Positions 21,161-31,201 of a stretch of 64,000 bases of DNA are shown here, piece after piece (position 1 is the stretch's first letter; each line of letters begins with the position of its first letter). The notes under the pieces are model-generated. The model searched no databases and was not told where the DNA came from. It worked only from the letters and a program-made list of their open reading frames with translations. The translations under genes were made by a program, and so were the position numbers. The DNA comes from Nostoc mirabile CHAB5784 (GTDB lineage Bacteria > Cyanobacteriota > Cyanobacteriia > Cyanobacteriales > Nostocaceae), in contig NZ_JAIVFS010000002.1 in NCBI RefSeq assembly GCF_020829645.1, positions 186,001-250,000 of the forward strand, in the 5' to 3' direction.

Positions 21161-22069
21161 TTACTTTTTGTTAGCAAGCAGCTTTTGGTCTGCATCTTCC
21201 ATTTCTAAAAGTTCTGGAATAGTAACAAAGCGATAGCCTTGCTTTTTAAAGTTGCTAATAATTTCTGGTAAAGCTTGCACAGTTCTGGAACGGTTCCCAC
21301 CACCATCATGCATTAGGACAATACCACCAGGTTTTGAATCTCTAATCACGTTATTGATCAACTTTGGTACAGTTGGTAACTTGTAGTCTGTGGAGTCAGC
21401 AGACCACATCACCACAGTATATTTTTGGCCTTTAGCATAAGCAGCTAATCCATTGTGGAGCATACCACCAGGCGGCCTAAATAGATTTGTTTTAGCACCT
21501 GTAATTTGATAAATTAAGTCTGTTGTGCGGTCAATTTCAAAAGCAGCTGCTTGTGGATTAAAAGAGTGATACCAGTGATGCCAAGTATGGTTGGCAATGA
21601 CGTGACCTTGATAGACAATTTGCTTTCCTAACTCTGGATAATTTTTTAGGTTCTGCCCGACGATAAAAAACGTCCCTTTAATATTATTTGATTTAAGAAT
21701 ATCTAGTACTTGTCCTGTAGTCTGAGGCCAAGGGCCATCATCAAAGGTGAGAGCAATTACTTTTTCCTCCTTGGTCAGTTTTGCCGCTTTAACTATTGCC
21801 CCTTGAAAACGTGATGGTATAGCGTAGGATAGTCCTTTTGTTTGTGCTTCTTGCTGCCAACTTGTAAGCATCGCCGCCTTTAATTTCTCAATCCGCTGCT
21901 GAGTTCCTACGTTTGCAGCTACATCCTTTACATTTATACTCTGTCTACTCTGAGCCTCCGAAGAATTTGGCCTTAGAAGCATCATGAAAGCAAGGCTAAA
22001 AACACCACATAAGGCAAGCAGTGCAATTAATATTCCTTCTGGCCACAGAAACGACTTATTGTTTTCCAC
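21161..22069 (-). CDS. Polysaccharide deacetylase (NodB domain) family protein
   Basis: 302 residues. An N-terminal membrane anchor or signal (about 11-33: ILIALLALCGVFSLAFMML) is followed by a NodB domain from about 100. All catalytic motifs are intact: TFDDGPWP (metal and base Asp), HTWHHW (metal His), RPPGG, WSADSTDY and LMHDGG. It probably deacetylates peptidoglycan or an exopolysaccharide in the periplasm; the substrate is not shown by context. Single gene. Confidence 0.9.
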   Translation of the reverse strand: MENNKSFLWPEGILIALLALCGVFSLAFMMLLRPNSSEAQSRQSINVKDVAANVGTQQRIEKLKAAMLTSWQQEAQTKGLSYAIPSRFQGAIVKAAKLTKEEKVIALTFDDGPWPQTTGQVLDILKSNNIKGTFFIVGQNLKNYPELGKQIVYQGHVIANHTWHHWYHSFNPQAAAFEIDRTTDLIYQITGAKTNLFRPPGGMLHNGLAAYAKGQKYTVVMWSADSTDYKLPTVPKLINNVIRDSKPGGIVLMHDGGGNRSRTVQALPEIISNFKKQGYRFVTIPELLEMEDADQKLLANKK

Positions 22070-23894
22070 CTCATAGCTCCTTCAAAGATCGAACCATCCA
22101 CCACGTTATGACGGTACGTTATAGCACATTTTTTTAGATATCTTAGATACCAGCTGCTTTCTGGTAATCCTGAAAATTGGAATTGGGAATAACGGAAATT
22201 CACAATCGAGAAAACAGACTATAGAGCTTTAACTGAAATCTAGATGCTCTAGATTTGGATGAACGTTTATACAATACTTGGTACTGTTTAATGTCAATCC
22301 ATTTATAAAAGGCAAGGTCTGAATTTCCACATTCTTACCGCTCGCTCTAAGAAGGAGCGCAATCGGATAATTAATGACACCCCAAAATCCTCTTTATCGG
22401 AGTTCTGAATTAGTTTCTGTCTTTCACTTCATCACTAAGGCAGCATTATCGTTTCAAGTTTTATAGCTTTGTAAATTAAGATGTAGCTCAACTGTCGGGC
22501 CTACAATTTGCATTTTTTGCGGGCCGAAGTTTTTATAACAAGACTTTCTGGCAGGAAAGCTGTATAATTTGTAGCTGAGTAAATTATTTGATTAACATAC
22601 AAAACTACTTACAAGGGGTGGGGTATCTTTCAAAAAAGAGTCTAATCAACTATTAGCTCTATTCTTGATAAGATATATCTTACTGCCTGCTGCCATTGCT
22701 TCCTTTTTAAGAAAAAGTTAAATTTTTAACTGACAGAAGCTTGCCTCGAATTTTCTATGAAATAGACAGACGAAAATTGATTAAATATAGTTTCTCATTG
22801 CCAAGGGGCATTTATTCGTTAATCTAGATACTTTTAAATCATTCAGTAAAAATGATTTTATCAGCAGCTTAACTGTGTTTTTGATGCTGATACTTAAGCC
22901 TAAATTACTAGTAGGTTTCTGTCTGTTAATCTTCTTCTTGATAGTAAAAGAGATTTATATATTATTATTAATAATACAATCTAGTCTCTACTGTCACAGT
23001 ATAATTACGCAACTTATTCACATCTTCATAGCCAAACTGTTAAAAGTGCAGTTATATAGTATCTATGTATACAAAAGTATCAGTCCAGTAAAACTAGTTG
23101 ACGTAAAATTAAGAATATGGGTAATTTTTGAAATACACGTAGTGGCGTGGCACAGCTAAAATGATGCATTAAGCGTAGCTTGGGTTGAGCTACGTAAAAC
23201 CCAAGATTCACCAGGGTGTTGGGTTTCATGCTTTAAAAACTCGTTTCCAGCCAGAGGCTCTTGACAAGACAATCTTTTAAAGCTTTGTCTAGACTGCCTT
23301 ATTTGTATCTTTGTATCATTATTAGGGACTTCCAAGAAATAAATTATCCAAATGAACGAACCACAGAGACGCAGAGAACACAGAGAGGGGAGAAATAGAG
23401 AAGATTTTTGCGTCAGTTTTGGGATATTTTTTTATTTGGAAGTCCCTTATTAAACTGAAATGGTATAGGGCACTGTACGAAAGTTTTGGTACGTTAGGAC
23501 TAATGTTCGTAATGGATCTTACATATTTGCCACTTAACGACCAATTTTATGCTCAAAGAAAAAACCGACTGGCTGTATCGCTCTACCAATCGGTAACTGC
23601 TTTTTTAGCAGTAAGAAGCAAAAGTGAAAATCATCTCATAACTTGCCTTATAATTGCAGCAATTAGAATTAAGATTTTTAATTATCTATCTAAAAATCCT
23701 AATCATTAGCTTATATTGCCTTAGACAGGTCATAGTTTATTTACAGCACTTTTGCTTATCTCTGGTAGATGCAATAACTGTATTATTTAATATCTGTGTG
23801 GGTTTATGCAGAACCCATATTGTTTATAAGTATACCTTTTGAGTCAAAATAATCAAGGTATTTGTCCCACTTCTTAAACTGGCTAGAAACTTTT
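22070..23894. other. 1.8-kb gene-poor region
   Basis: AT-rich, with only open frames lacking family features (for example 22875-23159, hydrophobic low-complexity). It contains a palindromic repeat near 23170-23230 (tagcttgggttgagcta with later gtgttgggttt), and a MITE-like element at 23324-23447. I see no convincing coding remnant. The lepB promoter should be in the last 200 bp. Confidence 0.55.
23324..23447. mobile_element. MITE-like element with AGGGACTTCCAA ends
   Basis: 124 bp with perfect 12-bp terminal inverted repeats (AGGGACTTCCAA at 23324-23335, TTGGAAGTCCCT at 23436-23447), flanked on both sides by TATT (23320-23323 and 23448-23451), a possible target duplication. The interior includes the widespread cyanobacterial stretch CACAGAGACGCAGAGAACAC. 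No coding capacity. Confidence 0.75.
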
Positions 23895-24467
23895 ATGGTT
23901 CCTCACGAAAGTGATGCAAAAGAAGAGCGTGCGTCGTTAAAAATATGGCGTGGTTGGCAAGAAAATCTGATTTTAATTGCGATCGCATTGTGTTTGGCAT
24001 TCTTGATCCGGACTTTTATCGCCGAACCCCGCTATATACCTTCTGATTCGATGTTGCCCACCTTATATACTGGCGATCGCTTGGTAGTTGAAAAAATCTC
24101 TTACCATTTTCACCCTCCCATAACTGGGGATATTATTGTTTTTCAGCCACCCGCAGAACTACAACGTCGAGGATATCCCAAAGACCAAGCTTTCATCAAG
24201 CGGGTTATTGGCCAGCCTGGTGAGGTAATTAGTGTTGCTTCTGGCAAAGTCTACCTCAACGGTCAACCCTTGGCAGAAGACTACATCGCTGAACCCCCAA
24301 ATCAGCCATATCGACCAGTGAAAGTTCCAGAAGATGAGTTTTTTGTCATGGGAGATAACCGCAACGATAGTAATGACTCTCGTTATTGGGGCTTTTTACC
24401 CAAAGAAAATGTCATTGGTCGAGCAGCGTTTCGCTTTTGGCCTCTTGATCGTATTGGGTTTATTTAA
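23895..24467 (+). CDS. lepB: Signal peptidase I
   Basis: Cleaves signal peptides from exported proteins at the plasma or thylakoid membrane. One N-terminal transmembrane helix (NLILIAIALCLAFLIRTFI) is followed by the catalytic serine in PSDSMLPTL, the catalytic lysine in FIKRVIGQPG, and the conserved MGDNRNDSNDSRYWG. The ATG at 23895 (190 residues) is preferred; the frame extends to a TTG at 23862. A gagttt-type heptamer array starts about 8 bp after the stop. Confidence 0.93.
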   Translation: MVPHESDAKEERASLKIWRGWQENLILIAIALCLAFLIRTFIAEPRYIPSDSMLPTLYTGDRLVVEKISYHFHPPITGDIIVFQPPAELQRRGYPKDQAFIKRVIGQPGEVISVASGKVYLNGQPLAEDYIAEPPNQPYRPVKVPEDEFFVMGDNRNDSNDSRYWGFLPKENVIGRAAFRFWPLDRIGFI

Positions 24468-24598
24468 ATAGTTAGGAGTTTGGAGTTTGGAGTTTGGAGT
24501 TATATAGACCTAACCCCAACCCCTTCCCTACTAGCGTTGGACAGAGGTGAAAATATATTGCATACAAACGAAAAACCCTATATTTTAAAACTTTTAAC

Positions 24599-25132
24599 TT
24601 AAAACCTTAAATAATACATCAGTTGAGCGATCGCATCACCAGTTAACTCCAACCGCCGTTGGAAATCAGCCAGGTTACGGTAAGGCCCGGCTGATTGCCG
24701 ATTTTGCACCACTGCTTGCGCTAGAGACAAATTTATAAATGGAATTTGTGCTAAATTTTCAACTGTTGCTGTATTTGGATTGACTAAATGGATCGGACTT
24801 TCTAGAGATTCGTGATCATAGTAAATAAAATTCAGCAGAGGCTTTAATGGTTCCAGGCGCGGTGCTGGTATAGCCAAAGCCGCAGCGATATCTTCAATAC
24901 AGTAAAATTTAACACCCGAATGCGAAAGTTCTACAAGCGATCGCGCTTGGTGAATTGACAAACCTGGTAAGCGTAACCAATCATCTACAGTCGCTTGATT
25001 AGCATCAATGCGAATACCTAATTTAGCGGCTATCTGAATTTCTTCTCCAGATTGTAGGCGATAGTAAGGATCGTTGAGGAGCTTGTCCCGGAGTTTTTGC
25101 AGCCTGGGGTTCAAAGGTAGCCAGTTATTCAT
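24599..25132 (-). CDS. Helix-hairpin-helix (ComEA-like) protein
   Basis: 177 residues with two HhH-type segments: IDANQATVDDWLRLPGLS (about 38-55) and VNPNTATVENLAQIPF (about 118-133), each followed by the usual second helix. ComEA-like HhH pairs bind DNA non-specifically. No signal peptide or membrane anchor, so it is not a classical competence receptor; a cytoplasmic DNA-binding role is an inference. It follows the TM2 gene after 13 bp, likely one operon. Confidence 0.75.
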   Translation of the reverse strand: MNNWLPLNPRLQKLRDKLLNDPYYRLQSGEEIQIAAKLGIRIDANQATVDDWLRLPGLSIHQARSLVELSHSGVKFYCIEDIAAALAIPAPRLEPLKPLLNFIYYDHESLESPIHLVNPNTATVENLAQIPFINLSLAQAVVQNRQSAGPYRNLADFQRRLELTGDAIAQLMYYLRF

Positions 25133-25145
25133 GTTGTCGCTTACC

Positions 25146-25520
25146 TCAAGAAATCTGGTCTAGCAATTGGCGGCGCTTTTGCTCAAATTCATACTCTGAA
25201 ATTAGCCCATCCTGGCGCAAAGCATCCAATTCACGCAAAGACTCAGCGATCGCTCCTACCTGATTACTCACCCTTTGGGAATTCCTTGTTGCTGACTTGC
25301 CCAGATTAAAATTACGATCAAAAGCTTCTTCGTCTTGGGCTAAATACCAAACTCCCTCGATGGCACTAGCTACTTTGGGGATCGGCGTCCAGGAAAGCAA
25401 CACATACAAAACACCCCACAACGGCTGTCCCAGATAGAATTTATGTAATCCTGAAATTGTCAGCGTGCCAGAAAAAGCTAAAATAGCGGCAACACTTCGG
25501 CTTTTGCGTTTAGTCAACAT
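25146..25520 (-). CDS. TM2 domain protein with C-terminal SHOCT motif
   Basis: 124 residues. The TM2 domain (about 8-60) has two membrane helices with the typical GLHKFYLGQPLWGVLYVLLSW pattern, given here as the motifs GLHKFYLGQ and GVLYVLLSW. The C-terminus (ELDALRQDGLISEYEFEQKR) is a SHOCT helix pair, usually an oligomerisation module. The function of such proteins is unknown. First gene of a two-gene unit with the HhH gene. Confidence 0.8.
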   Translation of the reverse strand: MLTKRKSRSVAAILAFSGTLTISGLHKFYLGQPLWGVLYVLLSWTPIPKVASAIEGVWYLAQDEEAFDRNFNLGKSATRNSQRVSNQVGAIAESLRELDALRQDGLISEYEFEQKRRQLLDQIS

Positions 25521-25708
25521 ATTTCTAATAAATATACCAATACATAGTTTCTACAATCAGACAGTCAACTACCCTGCCTTGCCCTTAGGACTTTTAGATG
25601 GGAATTGCCACACACAATTTAGTATTTGAAGAAATTTGAGTAAGTTTCACATGACTGTGCATTGAGCTTTGATGCTAATTTTAAGTTTTTAACAGCTTTA
25701 TTACTACT

Positions 25709-26641
25709 ATGTCACAGACCTTCCTACCGCCAAAATGGCTTCAACAGCTTTGTGATCCTTACGCTGTGCTAGGAATTTCTGTAATTGCTGACGATCGCCA
25801 GATTTTAAAACGCTATCACACTTTAGCGAAGCTGCTACATCCCGATCGCCATGCCAAAAGCTGCAATCCAAACCCAGAATTAGCAACGGCAATATTTAGC
25901 CATTTAATCAATCCAGCTTATGAACAACTGAAACATCAACAGAAGCGCTTGATTGCCATCGCTATGCTGCGATCGCTTGCATTTGCTTTGGAGCAGAAGC
26001 CTTTGTCTTCTCAAAGTGCCATAGCTCAGAAAATTATGGAAATGTCTACACCCCAAGCAGAATTGTTTTACGAAGAAACGATCGCCTGCTATGCAGAAGA
26101 TCAATACAAATCATTAGAGCAGTTTTATCAGGTGACGCAACAAATTAGTACACTGAATTTAGTATACTTACGGTTGCATAAACCAGACCTCCTATTAACG
26201 CAAAAAGCTGTTAGCATCCTCCCGGAGGTAGAAGTTAAGCCAGGTGAATTGACATCAGATGAAAAAATTGATGTCAAACCAGTTTTGACAAACTACGCTC
26301 AACGTCACTACCAACGAGCTATTGAGTATGTCAGGCTAGCCAAGTGGCCCCTAGCCGTGCAAGAATTGCGCGATGCCATCAAATTAGAGCCAAATAACAG
26401 CGACTATTATGCCTTATTAGGTTTGGTACATCTCCGACAGAAATTTATCGGGATGGCCAGGGTTTACATGCGTCAAGCATTAAAACTGAACCCGCAAAAT
26501 TCACTAGCTTTGAAATACGCTCCCGAAGTGAAAATTCAATCTGGTGAAAATACCAATCCTAAATCAATGGCTAAAGCTATGAGTATTGCGGCTTTATTAA
26601 GTCGGTTTACTCAGGGGAAAGGTTCTCAAGTCAAGTGGTGA
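25709..26641 (+). CDS. J-domain protein with TPR repeats
   Basis: 310 residues. An N-terminal J domain (about 16-60: DPYAVLGISVIADDRQILKRY) includes the HPD tripeptide needed to stimulate DnaK ATPase (LLHPDRH). The C-terminal third has tetratricopeptide repeats (YQRAIEYVRLAKWPLAVQEL, then YYALLGLVHLRQ). A DnaK co-chaperone with a protein-binding tail is likely; the client is unknown. It is divergent from the TM2 gene across 190 bp. Confidence 0.85.
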   Translation: MSQTFLPPKWLQQLCDPYAVLGISVIADDRQILKRYHTLAKLLHPDRHAKSCNPNPELATAIFSHLINPAYEQLKHQQKRLIAIAMLRSLAFALEQKPLSSQSAIAQKIMEMSTPQAELFYEETIACYAEDQYKSLEQFYQVTQQISTLNLVYLRLHKPDLLLTQKAVSILPEVEVKPGELTSDEKIDVKPVLTNYAQRHYQRAIEYVRLAKWPLAVQELRDAIKLEPNNSDYYALLGLVHLRQKFIGMARVYMRQALKLNPQNSLALKYAPEVKIQSGENTNPKSMAKAMSIAALLSRFTQGKGSQVKW

Positions 26642-26766
26642 AATTTCGGTAACAAACCGTACTAAAACCGAAGCTTCGTCACTAGATTACTCTCCTAGAC
26701 TAAAATAATAATAGAAGTAAAACTATTAAGCTACTGAGTCTGGACACTCAGTTTAATATAAGCAAT

Positions 26767-27090
26767 ATGGGATTCTTCGATTCTGAGATAATTCAGCAAG
26801 AAGCAAAACAGCTGTTTGAGGATTATCAAGCACTAATCAAGCTTGGTAATAACTACGGCAAATTTGACCGCGATGGCAAAAAGCTATTTATTGATAAAAT
26901 GGAAGCCATGATGGATCGGTATCGCATCTTTATGAAGCGCTTCGAGCTATCAGAAGACTTCATGGCACAAATGACAGTAGAACAACTGAAAACACAATTA
27001 GGTCAGTTCGGTGTCACCCCGCAACAAATGTTTGACCAAATGCACCTCACTTTAGAACGGATGAAAGCCGAGCTAGAAAAACAAGCCTAA
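26767..27090 (+). CDS. DUF1825 family protein
   Basis: 107 residues, all helical and charged, with no signal or membrane segment. Begins MGFFDSEIIQQEAKQLFEDY, matching a family confined largely to cyanobacteria and of unknown function. Coiled-coil-like C-terminus (MHLTLERMKAELEKQ). Single gene. gagttag repeats follow the stop within 8 bp. Confidence 0.75.
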   Translation: MGFFDSEIIQQEAKQLFEDYQALIKLGNNYGKFDRDGKKLFIDKMEAMMDRYRIFMKRFELSEDFMAQMTVEQLKTQLGQFGVTPQQMFDQMHLTLERMKAELEKQA

Positions 27091-27096
27091 CAAAAG

Positions 27097-27157
27097 TTAG
27101 GAGTTAGGAGTTAGGAGTTCTCAATAAACTCATAACTCATAACTTATCACTCCTAAC
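27097..27157. repeat. gagttag heptamer palindrome between convergent genes
   Basis: gttaggagttaggagttaggagtt arm (27098-27120) and inverse arm (ending cactcctaacttt, about 27145-27160), filling the space between the DUF1825 and PBP stop codons. Confidence 0.8.
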
Positions 27158-27158
27158 T

Positions 27159-29084
27159 TTAATTTGACTTGGGCCGAGAAAACTGAGAAGGTGGCTTGAA
27201 GTTTTCTACTGGTACGTTCTTAAGTGCCTTCTCCATAAAATCTTTCCAGATGGGAGCAACCATACCGCCACCCGTAGCACGGCTAGCTAATTGTCTGTTG
27301 TCGTCCCTCCCTACCCAAACAGCAGTCGTTAGCTGTGGCACAGTGCCAACATACCAAATATCCTTTTCTGAGGAAGTTGTACCTGTCTTACCAGCACTTG
27401 GACGAGCTATTGCAGCACCTTTACCAGTACCACTAGTAACTACCGTTCGCATCACATCGATAATTGCTGCCGATGCCCAAGGATCGAGAACTCGCTGGGG
27501 TTTAGGAGTGTTATCTAATAACACGTTACCACTACTATCGGTGACACGGGCAATTACAGTGGGTGGAGATTGCCAGCCATAATTAGCAAAGGTAGCATAG
27601 GCACTAGCCATTTCCAAGGGAGTAACACCAATTGCACCCAGAGGCAGGGAGGTAACAGGTTCCATCGGACTCATAATGCCCAAGGTGCGGCAGGTTTCTA
27701 TGACTCTATTCATCCCCACAGCCTTACCAATCTTGATCACAGGAATGTTACGTGACTGGGCTAAAGCTGTGCGGATTGGCATAGCTCCGCTAAAACCCCC
27801 ATCATAATTTCTGGGAAAGTACCAACCGTCACCATCTCGATAGCTGACTGGGGAATCTACCACTGTTGAGTCTGGCCCATACTTACCAGTAGCAAAAGCA
27901 GTATAATATACAAACGGTTTAAAAGAAGATCCAGGCTGACGTTGAGATTGAGTTGCACGATTGAATTCACTGGTCTTAGGATCTACACCGCCCACGAGGG
28001 CTTTAATAAAATGCGTGCGCGGATCAATTGCTACCAAGGCGATTTGATTCTTAGATAATCCTTGCCCAAGGAGTGATTTATGCCACTTAACGACAGTTTC
28101 CTCTGCCATGATTTGGAACTTGGCATCAACTGTAGTTTGCACCCGCATCCCGCCTTTGAGTAGTGTCTCACGCCCAAACTTTTTAGCCAACTCCTGCGCT
28201 ACAGTATTGGTTATATAAGGTAGGGCACTACCTTGAAAGGATTTGATTCTACCAAGTTTGATTTCTTGCTTGAGGGCATTGTCGTACTCTGACTGGTTAA
28301 TCCAGTTCAATTTCAGCATCCGTCCCAATACTTCTTTTTGTGTCTGTTTTGCCAGCTTCATACTCGCAAACGGGCTGAATTCTTCTGGTGCTTGGATCAA
28401 ACCCGCCATCATTGCTGACTCACCTAAGCTTAAATATTCTGCTGACTTATTAAAGTAACTGCGGGCTGCCGTTTGTACACCATAATTGTTATGACCCCAA
28501 TAAACTTGATTGAGGTACATTTCTAAAATTTGGTCTTTAGTGAGAATTTGTTCTAACCGAATTGCCAGCACGCCCTCCGCTAACTTGCGGGTAAAGGCAC
28601 GCTTGCGAGACAAAAATAGGTTTTTTACCAATTGCATAGTAACAGTAGAGCCACCCTCTTTGACTCCACCTGCTACAGCGTTAACTACTACAGCACGGCC
28701 AACACCAGTGGGGTTAATACCGTGGTGATCGTAGAAGTGGCTATCTTCACTTGCTAATACCGCCCGTTTTAAATTCGGGGAAATTCTATCTAGGGGTACG
28801 ACTTCCCGGTTGGCTTCCCCGTGAATACTGGTTAAGAGTTTGCCCTTAACGTCATAAATGTAAGTCGTTTCTGAGGGAAAGAAGTTACGTAGCTGTCTTA
28901 CATCTGGCAAATTACGGAAACTGATGGCTAAACCAACCAGTCCTCCGGCTACAATGGAACTTGCCAGCATGGTGATTGAGAGGAGAGTACCGCCAGTTAC
29001 CTGACCGACTCCTTTCAAAAACTCAAAACCTGATGAAGCCCGACGCTGTGGCTGTTTATCTTCAAAAGTCCTAGACGACGACAC
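27159..29084 (-). CDS. Class A penicillin-binding protein (1A family)
   Basis: Bifunctional peptidoglycan synthase, 641 residues. Short cytoplasmic tail, one membrane anchor (about 30-56), then a GT51 glycosyltransferase domain with the catalytic Glu in SEDSHFYDHHG and the GGSTVTMQLVKN motif. The transpeptidase has SSFKP (active serine), SRN and KTGTTSSEKD. Ends with a short proline-rich tail. All catalytic motifs are intact. Transcribed divergently from tyrS, so the 29085-29257 interval should hold both promoters. Confidence 0.93.
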   Translation of the reverse strand: MSSSRTFEDKQPQRRASSGFEFLKGVGQVTGGTLLSITMLASSIVAGGLVGLAISFRNLPDVRQLRNFFPSETTYIYDVKGKLLTSIHGEANREVVPLDRISPNLKRAVLASEDSHFYDHHGINPTGVGRAVVVNAVAGGVKEGGSTVTMQLVKNLFLSRKRAFTRKLAEGVLAIRLEQILTKDQILEMYLNQVYWGHNNYGVQTAARSYFNKSAEYLSLGESAMMAGLIQAPEEFSPFASMKLAKQTQKEVLGRMLKLNWINQSEYDNALKQEIKLGRIKSFQGSALPYITNTVAQELAKKFGRETLLKGGMRVQTTVDAKFQIMAEETVVKWHKSLLGQGLSKNQIALVAIDPRTHFIKALVGGVDPKTSEFNRATQSQRQPGSSFKPFVYYTAFATGKYGPDSTVVDSPVSYRDGDGWYFPRNYDGGFSGAMPIRTALAQSRNIPVIKIGKAVGMNRVIETCRTLGIMSPMEPVTSLPLGAIGVTPLEMASAYATFANYGWQSPPTVIARVTDSSGNVLLDNTPKPQRVLDPWASAAIIDVMRTVVTSGTGKGAAIARPSAGKTGTTSSEKDIWYVGTVPQLTTAVWVGRDDNRQLASRATGGGMVAPIWKDFMEKALKNVPVENFKPPSQFSRPKSN

Positions 29085-29257
29085 GGCTATTTCACTTCCT
29101 CACTTGTAAATTTAACTGTAATTGATTGGGTGAAGCAAGGCGGTTAATTTTTTGCAATTATAGTAGTTTGGCAGATGAGAAAGCGGATAAATTGCAAGTG
29201 TTTATAACCAACTTAACTTCTAGTGTGCAAAACATAGCTAACAGTGGATTTTCTAGT

Positions 29258-30448
29258 ATGACGCAAGATTTTGCTTGGCTGCGTCGTGGTGTGGTAGAAG
29301 TTTTCCCACAACCAACTGATGTTAACAGTGAAAGTCTAGAAAAGCGCTTGTTAACTACAAACCAACCTTTGAGGATCAAATTGGGCATTGATCCTACAGG
29401 TACTGATATTCATCTTGGTCATAGCATACCAGTACGGAAACTGCGAGCGTTTCAAGATGCAGGCCATATAGCAGTTCTGATTATTGGCGATTTTACAGCA
29501 CGCATTGGCGATCCAACAGGTAAATCTGAGGTGCGTCGTCAGCTTACAGAAGCAGATGTAGCCCAAAATGCTCAGACTTATCTTGACCAAGTACGTCCTA
29601 TCTTGGATTTTGACACAGCAGGAAGGTTAGAAGTGCGTTATAACTCCGAATGGCTCTCTGGGCTAAACTTAGAGAAAATTTTGGAGTTACTCTCCACGAT
29701 GACGGTGGGGCAGATGTTAGCGAAAGAAGGATTTGCCGATCGCTATAGAAAAGAGAATCCAATTTTTATCCATGAGTTCCTGTACCCGTTAATGCAAGGT
29801 TTTGATTCCGTTGCCGTTGAAGCAGATGTGGAATTGGGAGGGACTGATCAAAAATTTAACATTGCTGTGGGCAGAGATTTGCAGCGCCATTTTGGTCAAA
29901 AGCCACAGTTTGGGATGCTGCTGCCAATTTTGATTGGCACGGATGGGGTGCAAAAAATGTCCAAGTCTTTAGGTAATTATATTGGGTTGTCGGAACATCC
30001 GGGGCAAAAATATCAGAAGTTACAAGGTGTTCCAGATAATCTGCTGGAGGAGTATTTTGAACTGCTAACGGATTTACCTTTGGATAATCTGCCAGAAAAT
30101 CCCCGCGATCGCCAGACACTTTTAGCATGGGAAGTTGTCAAACAGTACCACGGCGAAACAGCAGCCCAAGAGGGGAAAGAAGCAGCGCAAAGTGGCGGTA
30201 AGGAAGGTGCAGTTCCAGAATTCTCTCTAGCTGAGGTATCGCAGTTTCCGGTTAAGTTAGCGTATATTCTCAATGCCACTGGCTTGTGCAAAAGTACAGG
30301 GGAAGGAAAGCGGAAAATTCAAGAAGGTGGAGTGCGCTTAGATGGCGATCGCATTACTGATGTTGATACTACTTTTGCTGATCTTGCCCAGTTACAAGGT
30401 AAGGTTTTACAAGTTGGGAAAAATAAGTTTGTCCGTTTAGTGCCTTAA
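29258..30448 (+). CDS. tyrS: Tyrosyl-tRNA synthetase
   Basis: Charges tRNA-Tyr. Class I motifs: HIGH-like HLGH ([13 protein letters not shown]) and KMSKS ([10 protein letters not shown]), with a C-terminal S4-type RNA-binding segment ([17 protein letters not shown]). The frame is open from 29126, but the first ATG with a normal N-terminus ([11 protein letters not shown]) is at 29258, giving 396 residues, the usual length. It is followed after 21 bp by pyrF and probably forms an operon tyrS-pyrF-orf. Confidence 0.95.
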   Translation: MTQDFAWLRRGVVEVFPQPTDVNSESLEKRLLTTNQPLRIKLGIDPTGTDIHLGHSIPVRKLRAFQDAGHIAVLIIGDFTARIGDPTGKSEVRRQLTEADVAQNAQTYLDQVRPILDFDTAGRLEVRYNSEWLSGLNLEKILELLSTMTVGQMLAKEGFADRYRKENPIFIHEFLYPLMQGFDSVAVEADVELGGTDQKFNIAVGRDLQRHFGQKPQFGMLLPILIGTDGVQKMSKSLGNYIGLSEHPGQKYQKLQGVPDNLLEEYFELLTDLPLDNLPENPRDRQTLLAWEVVKQYHGETAAQEGKEAAQSGGKEGAVPEFSLAEVSQFPVKLAYILNATGLCKSTGEGKRKIQEGGVRLDGDRITDVDTTFADLAQLQGKVLQVGKNKFVRLVP

Positions 30449-30478
30449 ATGGGGAATGGGGAGTAGGGAATGGGGAAT
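30449..30478. repeat. gggaatg heptamer array spanning the tyrS-pyrF junction
   Basis: Array atggggaatggggagtag followed by ggaatggggaatag, beginning right after the tyrS stop and containing the pyrF start codon. Each unit can offer both a GGGG(A) ribosome-binding-like stretch and an ATG. Confidence 0.75.
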
Positions 30479-31201
30479 AGTGAACAGGCAGAACAACGAG
30501 TTATTGTGGCATTGGATGTGCCAGATGAACAAAGTGCGATCGCTCTTATAGATCAACTTCCGCAAGTTAATTTCTGGAAAGTCGGTTTAGAGTTGTTTAC
30601 CAGCACTGGCCCGAAAATCCTAGAAGAACTAAAGTCCCGGCAAAAGCGCATTTTCTTGGATTTAAAGTTTGATGATATCCCCAATACCGTTGCTGGTGCT
30701 TGCCGGAGTGCAGCTAGATACGGGGTGGACTTACTGACAATTCATGCTACTGCTGGTAGAGATGCCCTGAAAGCCGCAACTGAGGCGGCACAGGAAGGGG
30801 CTGCAAAAGCAGGTGTACAACCACCAAAGTTAATTGCGATTACTTTGCTAACGAGCATTTCTGCTAGGCAGTTGGCATTTGATTTAAAAATACCTCTGGA
30901 ATTGCCAGAATATGCTCTAGAAATGGCCCTGCTGGCTCAAGAATCTGGTATGGATGGGGTAGTTTGTTCACCTCAAGAGGTAGCACAGTTGCGACAAACT
31001 TGTGGAGATGACTTTTTGCTTGTTTGTCCAGGGGTTAGACCAACTTGGGCAGACAAAGGCGATCAACAGCGATCGCTCACTCCAGCACAAGCAATTATTG
31101 CTGGTGCAGATTATCTCGTGATTGGGCGTCCCATTACTACTGCTACTGAGCCGGAGTTAGCCTGGAAAAGGATTTCTGAGGAGTTAACCACGGTGGCATG
31201 A
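30470..31201 (+). CDS. pyrF: Orotidine 5'-phosphate decarboxylase
   Basis: Last step of UMP synthesis. 243 residues. The catalytic Lys/Asp pair is in [13 protein letters not shown], and the phosphate-binding region near the end ([14 protein letters not shown]) is intact. The start used here (ATG 30470) lies inside a heptamer array; no later ATG precedes the conserved [10 protein letters not shown]. The 3' end overlaps the next gene by 4 bp (ATGA), implying translational coupling. Confidence 0.95.
   Translation: MGNSEQAEQRVIVALDVPDEQSAIALIDQLPQVNFWKVGLELFTSTGPKILEELKSRQKRIFLDLKFDDIPNTVAGACRSAARYGVDLLTIHATAGRDALKAATEAAQEGAAKAGVQPPKLIAITLLTSISARQLAFDLKIPLELPEYALEMALLAQESGMDGVVCSPQEVAQLRQTCGDDFLLVCPGVRPTWADKGDQQRSLTPAQAIIAGADYLVIGRPITTATEPELAWKRISEELTTVA

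Noticed and set aside
22875..23159. 94-codon hydrophobic ORF in the gene-poor region
   Set aside because: Low-complexity Ile/Leu-rich translation of AT-rich DNA with no recognisable domain or ribosome binding site.
23419..23709. 96-codon ORF beginning inside a MITE
   Set aside because: Begins in the element's terminal repeat and shows no transposase or other family features.
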